DNA of 64,000 nucleotides. Source: Branchiostoma floridae. Taxonomy: Eukaryota > Chordata > Leptocardii > Amphioxiformes > Branchiostomatidae. Each line of letters begins with the position of its first letter. The first letter of the stretch is position 1. Under the pieces are notes generated by a model. The model made no database searches. It saw only the letters and a list, made by a program, of their open reading frames with translations, and was not told the origin of the DNA. The stretch is from positions 21,274,187-21,338,186 of the forward strand of contig NC_049987.1 in the NCBI RefSeq assembly GCF_000003815.2. Reading direction: 5' to 3'. Of this stretch, positions 37,401 through 49,400 are shown piece by piece. A program made the position numbers and the translations under genes.

Positions 37401-40400
37401 ATTAATCATGTTCTACCTAAAAGACGGAAAGATCCATAAATCAACTTCTTTTCTGGGATTTCTCACCCAAAGGGTGAAGTCAGGTGTAAATAAAGTGTTT
37501 ATCATTGCATGAGTTTGCGTGACAAAGTCTTTATTCTTTCTTCCGTGACTTTGCGCATTTTCAGACAGATCCTTGAAGTTTGTCCTTCAATAACCTTGGT
37601 GTAATGTCTATCTGACTTGTTTGTTTATTTATTCGCACACAAGTATTACATTAAAACACAAAACGAAAACAATGGATAAAACAGGTGCAGGAGGAGGGAA
37701 AAAGCTTGTGAAGCTTATACTTAGCCCTCCTCCCTTAAACTAAACAAAATTGATTATGATATATAATAATAAAGTAAAGTTATACATAGAATAATAATGA
37801 TACAATAAGGATAAACAAGTAATTAATGGTATGACTTAACAATAAATAATAAATCAGCATAATACTTAGAAAATTATAATAGTGCAATAAGGATAATCAA
37901 ATAATCGAATGAATTAATATAATATGATTAAAAAGAAAAAAAATGTGGCTACTACAGGGGGCTCGGATGGATTAAAAGATGGATTTTCAGATTACGTTTA
38001 AAAGTCAGGAGAGAGGAGGTAAGATTCTTAAGGGAGGGGGGAAGATCGTTCCAGATTTTAACACACATGTATTTAACAGACATTTGGGCAAGAGAGGTTC
38101 TGAATAGGGGGATGTGCAGATTTGTGCTTTGGCGAGTTTGATAATTATGAAACTGCGAGCGAAAATTAAGAAAACTGTCAAAGGTATCGGGGAGAGTATG
38201 GTTTATGTGTTGGGCTGTGAATAGAGCAAGTTGAAATCTGTTAACGTCATAGATATTCAAAATTCTAAGTTTCTCAAATAGTGGTGAAGAGTGAGTATAG
38301 AAACTCGAACATGTCGCAATGCGTAGAAATTTTTTCTGTAGAATTAATAAAGGGTGTAGAGAAGTTTTGTAGGCGTTTCCCCAAACAATATTACAATAAA
38401 TGAGATATGGATAGATCAGACTGTTATATATGGTTATTAAGGTTCTCTGGGATAAAAGATGTCTAATTTTCCCTATGATCCCGATAGTTTTTGAAATTTT
38501 ATTTAATATCATAGCAATGTGGGGTTTCCATGTTAGTCGATCATCAATAAGTACTCCTAGGAACTTAGCCTGGCATTCTTGGGAGAGAGGAAGGTTCTTT
38601 AGGAAGATATTGGTATTTTTCTTATTATAAGTCTTGTTTTTACTACAAAAGATAAGATAGTACGTCTTTTTAATATTAACAGATAGCTTGTTGGTTTCGA
38701 ACCATGTGATGACTTTTTCTAATTCCTGATTGGTTAGACGTATTAACGAATCATAGTCTGCATGTGAGAGGAAGAGATTTGTATCATCAGCAAATAGGAT
38801 AAAAAAGAATATTTTGGATGCTTCAGCAAGATCATTAACATATATTAAAAACAATAAGGGTCCCAGAATTGATCCCTGGGGAACTCCACAATTTATCAGT
38901 TTGCATGAAGATGTATAGCCATTGAGGGTGACATATTGTTTTCTATCAGATAGATAGCTCTTAAACCACTTGAGTGCCGTGTCATTAATGCCATATTTAT
39001 TTAGCTTTTTGAGAAGAATAGAATGGTTTACCGTGTCGAAAGCCTTACTTAGATCTAAAAATATTCCTATGGTAAATTCATTGTTGTCAATAGCTGTAGT
39101 AATTCTATCGATTAATTGAATAAGTGCCATGGAAGTAGAGAATCCCCTTCTGAAACCATATTGATGTTTGTATAGAATGTCATTTTGATCTAAATGCTTT
39201 AAAAGACGATTGTATATCAATTTTTCGAGAATTTTGGAGATGCACGGTAGAACTGAAATAGGGCAGTAATTACTTACCGAGGTAGAATCATTACTTTTAA
39301 ACATAGGAATCACTTTGGCAATTTTGGTTGATTTAGGGACCACACCGCTCTGAATGGATAATGTTAGGATATGTATAAGAGGACAAATAATATAAGGTAG
39401 GGATATTTTGATTATTTTTGCGCTGATTCCATCGTGTCCAGCAGCGGAATCTTTCAGGTTTCGTACTGTATCTAAAATTTCAGCAGTGGACGGGGGTTCA
39501 AATGACGTTAGTTGCCTATTCAGATGAGTTTTGATGTAATCGAGGGGATCTTTTGCTACGATGGGTATTTTGCTTTCTAGGGTAGGGCCGACATTAACAA
39601 AAAAATCATTAAATTCTTCGCACATCTTATTTTTATCTGTGATAGATCGGGCACCGGTTTGTATTTTGTGTGGGGCTGCTTTAGATTTAGTAAGTCGTTA
39701 ATTACGTTCCATGTTTGCTTTACATTCTTGGAGGCCTCTGTGAATTTCCTGTGGTAATAATTCTTTTTGGCAGTTCGTAATGTATGATTTAATTTGTTTT
39801 TGTACACTTTGTAGGTACTCTCAGACAGAGGGGTAGGGTTTTTAACATATTTCACTTACTGCTTTAGTTCTACCATGAATACTTGAAGAGCGTCTGATAT
39901 CATGAGATGATTTTTGATTCTTATACGGCAAATAAAATGCAAAATAAATCCATCGTGGAGGAAAATTCAAGTGAACCTCAGTCTTTATATTTCTACAATT
40001 GCTCAAAACATTAAGACAGAGTATTTGGCGCCTTGCTTACTAAGTTTTAACTACTCTCTTTGAAAACTTAGAATTGCAAAACATTACAATGTTGTAAATG
40101 AACTCTGTTGACCCGGGGTATGGATAAGGTCAGTGTTCTAGCCAGCTGGAATTTTTTTCCGTCCCCTGGATTTTGAATGGAAATCCTGTCAAAGATGCAA
40201 CGATCCTAGGGCAATCCCGGGGGTATGCTCCTACAGAAATTTTGAAATCTAGACCCTCTGAAATGCTATTTCCTTTATTTTGAGGGGAAAATTTTATTGG
40301 TAGACTCAGCTTGGTTCAATTAATTTACATGCCATCACAGAGGACAGAATGGGCAAAACTTTTGTCCGTACCCAGCAGCAAAATTCCGTCAAAGGACAGA

Positions 40401-43400
40401 AGGACGAAAGCTGGCTAGAACCCTGGATAAGGTGCTTCGCAACCATCTAAAAAGCAAGACTTCTAATGTTCAGTGTTCAGTGAAATAACTAAATGAAATT
40501 GTCTGCAAAGACATTCACTAGAGGTCAATACCCTCAGACACCACAGGTGACCAGGTACGGTCAAAACATTTCTAGTTAATTCCAGTCGTTACATTAGAAA
40601 AGGTTTTGGTGATTTCGTTAACCGGATTAACAGTGTTAACGAGCTATAAAAATCATCTAGTTTCTGCTCTGAGACTACTATAAAAGGTTAAGGCTTCAAG
40701 ATTCATTGAGACACATTTGTGAAAAGTTGACATAACAGGCAACTATCACCATTTCAAGATGTCCACCTGGAGGCCATACTGTAGTAGTTGTAAAGTTGAC
40801 TAAAATCCACAAATTTTTAGTGGATTGTTCTTGATTCTGTGTACTGTAAATGCAGAAATGTTTGCGGTGGTTTTATATTTGCGGTGGCCACTTCACCGCA
40901 AACTTAAAACGAACGCGAATATTTTTCCCTTATAGTTTTTGTCCACAGGCTATGGCGCTAACGCGAACTTTACACCACCGTGAAAACTACGCTTTCCCGC
41001 TATCGTAAAATTAAATCCCTGCGAACTTAAATGCATTTACAGTACTAGATAGGCAAAGGACAAAGTACTTAATAAATAACCCAGTCAACTCTTAGAGAAC
41101 ACAAATCTGGACAAAAATACAGTACCCTGGTTGTTGTCAAGGATGAGAGGAACATGCAAGGCCAAAAAACAGTTCCAACCAAGTTTGACAAAGGGTGAGT
41201 AAACTTACATGGCCTGATCAGAAAAAAAGAAAAGTCTCTCCAAGAGGCAGTGGATTATCTAAGCTGCAGTTTCCACACAAATCAACAGGTAGCGCTGCAG
41301 AGTGGACCATAAAATGAAGTTTCCTGTAACAGTTGCAGATCGGGACCTACAATATTTACTTTGATGATCTTGCTGACTGTGATGTACATGTTAGCAAACC
41401 TCAAACACAAAGAACCAGTAGATAGTTGTGTTAGACTACATGTATTTTGCAGTAGTGACCATAGTCCAGTGATAAGAGAGACAGAGCCACTGGGCCAAGA
41501 AGCTGTGAGTTCAAATCCCGGCTGTGTTGCACAACTGGCATAATGCATGCTACAAGAAAGGGTTGGAGTCTTTAGGATGGGAGGTTAAGCCAATTGGTTA
41601 TTTGCCTGACAAGTGTTTATTGTGCAAGAGCTAGAGGAATTTCCCCAGCACAACAAGCCTGATATGGTGCAGTCTGCCTAAACACCTCAAACGACCTTAA
41701 ACGGCTTAAATGTATCCAGAGCGCCACACAAGGTGGTTGCCCCATGTACACTGCATATCAAATCCGTTAGAGGCTGTTTGTGGTGTTTAGATTCAATATA
41801 TAGTGTCTCTCTTCTCTGTCATAACCAGTGGAATTGCAGCTCTTCAGTAAGTTAGACTGATATGAGATCACTTTCACTCACCATCTTCTGCGCCTGCTTG
41901 AGCTCAGGGTCGACTGCGGTGCAGAGCCAGGACCCGCCGTCATCCTCGATACTGTAGAAGTTCAGCGCCTTCAGGTCCACCTGCGTGGTACAGAATAACA
42001 GACAAGCTTGTAAATGCAGCAAGAAAGTATACCTTTAACTAGCCTGGTAACCATACCATCGGGTGCTTGCTGTTAACTCTACAGTGCTGTAGGGGTTACA
42101 AGCCGACCCGTCCAGGTAATTAGCACAGGCCCGGGCAATTTTTACAGTGTTGGGTTTTAAAGCTAATTTTAACCGCATTTCTATTTGCTTTGATTATGAA
42201 AATTATTTGCATCTACTGGTAATTATGTTAACCTTTACATAAGCTTCAATTTACATACAATCCTCTTTCAAAGTCCAGCACAAAAATATGCCTGGGCAAG
42301 ATCAACATTAGTAGACAATAGTTGTCAGATCAGGAAAAAAGGTGTGCTATTACCGGTAATGACTTTGTACAGTGAAAGCTGAAATCTGATCTGTGTGCTA
42401 ACCAATTAGCCCATGGACACACCTACCATTCAGAGGATGACAACCAAAACTGTTACCAAGACAGGGCGAACTTCACTGGCTTGCTAGTGAAAATACAAAA
42501 TGGCGACTGCACAATCAAGTTTAACAATCGAGGAAGATGTGACCTGCACCATCTGCCTGGAGATGTTCACCAGGCCCAAAATGCTGCCCTGTCAGCACAC
42601 CTTCTGTCAGGAGTGTCTACAGGTCCTTGCAGCAAAGGAGGCAACCTTTGAGTGTCCATACTGTCGTCTGCCAGTTAACCTGCCATCTGAAGGGGTTGAA
42701 GGTTTGCCTGACAACCGTCTGATTGCAAGTCTGTGTGAGAGACTAAAAAAACAGGAACTGTCAGAAGAAACAAGGGAAGAATTCGAAGGAAACAGGTGCA
42801 GCTTCCACCCCTCTCAGCAAGTACAGCTCTATTGTAAACCATGCAATTTGCCTGTCTGTGAATTGTGCTTAGAAGAGACTCATGATAGTCACCTCACAAC
42901 CACCATTGTAAGGGGTGCAAAGGATAGGAAACCTAAAATCCAGGCCTTGATCAAGGATGGGAGGAACATTATGGAAACTTACAGTGATTTGAGCAAACAA
43001 GAGGAAGCCCTGAATGAGCAGAAACAGCAGACAGACAGAAGTATCAATCTGGCTTGTAACCAAATGGTGCAGAAACTTATGCAGAGAAGAGACCACCTCT
43101 TGTCTGAATCTGAACAAAATCACATCAAGACCCTAGAAAAAATACAGAGTGGAAGAGTTTTGAGGAAAGAACTGTCAGATGCCTGCGATCAAGCAGAACT
43201 GGCAATGGAGCATGGGGGAATCAGACTTCTTAGGCAGGAAAACATATTGACAAAAGTAGTTGGAAAGCACCAACTTGCTGGAAAAGCAGCACCAACTCCT
43301 GTACAAGCCCAACCTGCTGTCTTTCAGCCCACAGACACCCCAGTACCAATATTGGGACATGTGACTATTCCGTCTCCCCCATCTGCATCTAGCAACACTG

Positions 43401-46400
43401 CAACAAGGGAAACAGGTCAGGCTGTGAAGCACATATATCAAAACAGAAAGTTTACTGGTACACAGGGACCAAAAATAGATGAGTACAACAATCCAACTGG
43501 TATTGCAGTGTCAGAAGAAGGGGAGATTTTTGTAGCAGATCAGAAGAACCGTAGAATCCAAGTCATCACCCTGCACCAGGATGGTTTATCATCAGGACGT
43601 CAGTTCCCAACAGTGCTACCAGATGGTCAGAAGATGGCACCTCATGATATAGCCATAGACAGTGAGGAGAACCTGTGGGTTGTCGGGGGTGTAAATTCAG
43701 CTAACTTTGCTGTGCAGTACAACAAGCAGGGTATCTGGGTACTGAGGATGATTGAGCTACAGTACACAAGGTGGATAAGAGGAATTGCATTGGACACCAG
43801 AAGGAACCACATCCTCATCACACAAACCACAGGAGAAAAGGACGACATGCATGGTGAAGTGCTGGTGTTCACACCTGAAGGGGTGCTTCTTAAGACTGTC
43901 GGTGCAAAGGATCATGGAAAATGGAAGAAACTGAGACAGCTAGTGGGTCCTGGGGGTGGGTACCGGAGGATGAAGCACCCACTGTACATCACTGTGGATA
44001 GGGATGGGAACATTCTTGTGTCAGACTGTGGCAATAATTGTATCCATGTTTACAATGAGGACGGACAGTTTCTGTTCAAGTTTGGGGTAGGTCAGCTGCA
44101 GGATCCAAGAGGCATCTGCATAGACAAGTCAGGAAACATCATTGTGGCAGACAAGAAAAACAGACAATCAGAGCTGTTTAACAGTAAAGGAAAGTTCCTC
44201 CGATACATCAATGTTGTCAGCTGCAAACGGACTGCACTTATAGGCGAGGGGATTATATCTCTATATAGCCCCCTTGATGTAGATAAGGTGGTACCTCAGG
44301 CTGTTGCCGTTACAAAACAGGGCCATCTTGTGGTGACTGATTGTGTACATCACCAAGTTGTAATGTATGAAGGAGACATAGGCTGTAAATAAACCATAGA
44401 TTTTGTGCTGGTCTGGTTAAGTTTGTCTGCTTCCATGGTCTGTTATTCATATACATTTGTATTACTTGAATTCCCTGAAGTGGATTTGTTTGACAGAATG
44501 GTACCCAGACTAATTGAACATATTGTATGAAAATATTCTCACTTTGACTTTTAAGTAATTCATCCTGAAATACTTCATGTTTACACTTGTTGTGCATCTT
44601 TTTTCCAAAATGGAAACTTATGGGTGGTTGGCATGCTGTCCTGGATATGTCAAATCAATACAATTACATCAACCTCTTTCTGAAAATAATTTCACTTCTG
44701 ACTAGAGTTCTGCCTCTCATCGCTACATGTAGCCGATGCTACATATGGCAGCGAGAGGCAGAACTCTAGTCATGATGAGAAGCTCTGAGAAAGGTGTCTG
44801 AGTGACATCGAAATGTAAGCAAAAAAATGAGTACAAATAAGTTCTGTAAAAGAATTCTAATATATCCAATTACATCAACCCCTGTAATGACCAGTGACAG
44901 GTGCAAATGACACTTACTAATACATGTATTGATGCCTATCTGATGTTTTGTGTTTTATGTTTCACAAGTTTTTTCTACACTTTATCTTCTAGCTTTGATA
45001 TGGTTAAGTGTCAGGAGTTGATTAACCATTTTGTCTCTCAAGCTCTTAGATGTGTTCAGTAACAAGGATATTGGAAGTTTTGTGTCCATGTTGATTATCA
45101 AAAGAATTGTTAAGTTAACATACTCCAGGTGCATTTACATGTAGTTTCAACATTTAATTCAGTACAACAACTATTTCCATTTGTGTTAAGGGTTACTAGT
45201 AAATAGATTTTGACCTATCTTGACTTTGTGTCAGTAAATTTTTTGTTATGCTTTTGCCAAGTATAGATCTGTGAGAAGCCTAGATGGCATCCTCATGCAG
45301 AGTTACAAGTGCTGCACAGTCATGTCAGACATTTTTTGCAGCACTTTTAGTGTGTGACTTATTATCATTATGGTTTGTACCATCTGAGGAGGATGTAGAA
45401 TAAGTTTGCAAATGGTGAATTGATATTCAAGATAGCTGTAAAATAAATGCAAATTTCTATTAGACACCTAGTCTTTTTTATTTATCAATAAAGATTCCAG
45501 ATTCGCGACACACCGTTAGCCGTTGTTCCCAGTCTTAAAGTTCTTGGACTACACGTCCAAAAGGATCTGCGATGGGACAAACAGGTTGACCAAATGCAGA
45601 AGTCCTCGTCGAGGAAGCTCTACCTCCTCAAACGGCTAAGGAAGTTCGCGCTGTCATCAGCCGACTTGACAACTATTTACACAGGCTATATCAGGCCAAT
45701 TCTTGAATATGCGGCCCCTGCATGGTCACCTGGGCTGACACGCATCCAATCGGACAAGCTGGAGAGAATCCAGAAGCGAGCGTGCCGCATCATCTTAGGC
45801 AATGCCTACACAGGCTACCTTCCTGCACTGCAAACACTCGGACTTGTTACCCTAGCAGAAAGAAGGGAGCAGCTCTGTCTCAAGTTTGCACGGACATTGC
45901 TGAACTCGGAATACAGAGAATGGCTGCCTGCGACTAGATTCCAGATCTCGGGTCGAGCCACCAGAAATAGCCACAAATTGAACAGTCATATGTCCAGAAC
46001 AAACCGATATAGCAACTCACCGATTCCCTATATGAGCAATCTGCTCAATGCATACGGACCATAATTCCAGCATTAGTCATTACCATATCCACATCACCAA
46101 AATAATACTCCCCTGTTATCAGACAATCGTCCAGATGAAATTTTAACCTATGTATATATGTATATAGTACTTATTCCTACTAGTAACGTGTAATATTTGA
46201 CTGTTTTTATTGTGTGTTTCGAATGTAAATTGAATTCAATTCAGTGGTCACACTGCGAATTTTCAATAAAGTCATCATCATCATCATCAATGATCAACTT
46301 TATGGCTAGTAATTCTTTAAGATATTTTATGTATTGCCATGATCTCAAGTGTCCTACTTCAGTGCCTTTTTCCACATACAAAGTTGGTATCTTGACAACT

Positions 46401-49400
46401 CCACTTTGTAAGCAATGTCCTCTCCCAACCCAAGTATAAGCAATGTGACAGCAAGTGTGTATCTTATTTATGTCATTCCCGGGTCAGAAAACACTGTTCT
46501 AATTGCAGAAAACTACTCATAAAAAGGATAAAATTTGACACATTGTTTTAACCTGCACCAACAACTTTATTCTTTAAGAACATCAATTCGATAAAAATTC
46601 GAACAAAAGAACTCCGTTCACTTGCACCTGTGATTTCATAAATAGCAACGGCGGGCGTGGAGTGTGTTCTATTTAATCAATGGAAGCCTGTGTGAAACAA
46701 CTAAGAAGCCTGTGTGATACTGAAAATCATCATCCGGTCCGGAACACCTGTAGCAAATGTTATCGTGGCCCAGGTATGACATAATAGCCCCTATCTTTAC
46801 CCCACACATTTTGCAACATGTTTTTTATGAAAAAGAAAATCAGAGAACCAACAAATTAAAATTGGTGTGGCGTAAAACAATAACAAAAAAATAACACAAC
46901 AAACCTTCTCCTCCAGCTTGAGCTGTACAGTGCTGGGTCCCGCCATGATCTTCAGCATGGGCAGCAGGTCCTCCGCAAACCGGCACATCGGCCCCGTCAC
47001 CAGGAACTCTGTCCGCTGGCCCACCGCATTGGGGAACTGGCCCTGGTTAGACACAATTCCTGAAACATGGGGGGTACAGATATAGAGGGGTTGTAGCTGT
47101 GAGGTATACACATGTAAGGTGACAGGTCCTCTGCAAACCGGCACATCGGCCCCGTCACCAGGAACTCTGTCCGCTGGCCAACAGCGTTGGGGAACTGGCC
47201 CTGGTTCGACACAATACCTGAAACATGGAGGTACAGAGGGTTGGAAACTTTTTAAAGTACTTTGGTGAGGGCTTTAGAACAAGAACTGTGTCCTACAGCG
47301 TTGGGGAACTGACCCTGCAGCGCTGGTTCAACACAATACCTGAAACATGCATGGAGGGCCAATTGCAAACAGTGGGGTGGGAACTATTAAAAAGAATAAA
47401 CGAACAAATGGGAAACTGTGAAAAGAAAAAACAGAGAACTCTGTCCTCTGTCCCACAGCGTTGGAAAACTGACCCTGGTTTGACACAATACCTGAAACAT
47501 CGGGAGTCATACAGAGGGGTGGAAACTATGTTCAATCTGATGGGCAACAGTCCAAAGGGCTTGGGAAAATGGGAGGAATTAAGGTATATGGGAAACAGAG
47601 GAAAGAAACAAAAGAAGGGCAAAAAAATAACAAAACTAAGTAATAACTAAACTTGAAGTTAAATGATAAAAAAATAAACAAATCAAACTTAAGATTTATA
47701 AACCTTCAAATGACAGCATAGAGCAGCTTTAATTAATTGATAACTTACTTTTTAACTGGCAGTTGCATGGATTATGAATTTTGTCTTAAAACAATAATAC
47801 AGGTATCTGAATGAAATTTGGTCTGTTACGGTAATTGATATTTAAAAGATTTTATATGCCTTTTCCGTACACACACAAATTCCATTCAGGTCACATGACA
47901 GAGGCTTTGGGATACTTCAACGTGAGAAGGGTTTGAGGACTGACCGAAAGCTTACTGGTAAGCATTTGATATGTAACTTTGTGTACAGAAGTAGCACACA
48001 AAATCTTATCAAAAAGAAAACAATTCACATACTTAACACTCCCATACATAATTTCTTTTTATAAGCTTTACTTTTCCCCTCACCTGAGGTCGGCTTGTGC
48101 CCAAAGATGCCGTTGAAGAATGCTGGCATCCTGATGCTGCCCCCGATATCTGACCCCACCCCCATCACCGACCCCCCCGCAGCCAGGATGCACCCCTCTC
48201 CACCTGTAAAACATAGTTACATAAGACTTGTGTAAAGACTTTTTACACCTGACATCTGATGCTGCCCCCGATGTCTGACCCCACCCCCATCACGGACCCC
48301 CCTGCTGCCAGGATACACCCCTCCCCACCTGTGAAAGATACATACAACTCGTGTAAACTAAGGTAGCTTGGTAAAGGTACATCCGTAAATAGTTTCATCA
48401 GATTGGTAGATCAAATGAAAGTCTTCGTTACACAAAAATTTTAAAAGAAGGTTGTGTAACGAAGAAGACTTTGTTGAAGTAGGTAAAGGTAGTGCCATAG
48501 CCTTTCGTTAAGGTTGTTGGGGGAGTGGGTTGTGTCTAGGGCAGAGCCCATCCCTCTCCTTCCACCACCTTTTACCTATCCAACTGAAGTCAGGTACCGG
48601 GGATCTATTTTTACACCTGATAAATATACATCTTTAGATATCCCCGATGTCTGACCCCACCCCCCTCCCCCTGCTGCCAGGATGCGCCTCAAGACCTGTA
48701 GGGTACAGTAAACAAAAACTTTTAATGTGTAGATATCGTGGACGACATGTAAAGACTGAAATGTCAAATTGTACATCACAGTATTCCATTACGCCATTTA
48801 CATTCATATTCCCATAGTCCAAGAACTTAGACGAGACGAGTATACTGTATAGACTGATNNNNNNNNNNNNNNNNNNNNNNNNNNNNNNNNNNNNNNNNNN
48901 NNNNNNNNNNNNNNNNNNNNNNNNNNNNNNNNNNNNNNNNNNNNNNNNNNNNNNNNNNGGCATCTTTCATTTCGGATTCATCCACCAGGTAACATATACA
49001 AATGTAACACATCACATTAAAAACAGTGTGTTTGAATCAACAGTTCTCCAGTTCGGCATCTCTCAGACGTGCACAGTTTAGACATGCAGGACACATGTGA
49101 CCTCGCATAAAAATATCTAGCAGACGTTGCGCAGTGAAAAATCTTTTGGTTGCATTGCCAAACCAAATATGTAACAAAACAAACATATTCATTGTATTTA
49201 TCAAGCTTCCTCTTTTCTGCCAATTATGTCAAACTCTATATTGTTTGCGTATCTGTTGAAGTCATTTGAAAAGTCCCTTTCCAACATTTGCACTTACATC
49301 ATTCAAAGTTCCCTTAAGTAACAATTTAGCAGACATTGCAAAAATCATCACAATGCAAGGAAATGTTTCCATCTTCTCTATTTAAGCTTTAATATGAAAT

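Noticed and set aside
47225-47650. 141-codon plus-strand ORF
   Set aside because: Antisense of the repeated exon D boundaries; repeated ETCMEGQ/KHRESY-type segments follow the DNA repeat.
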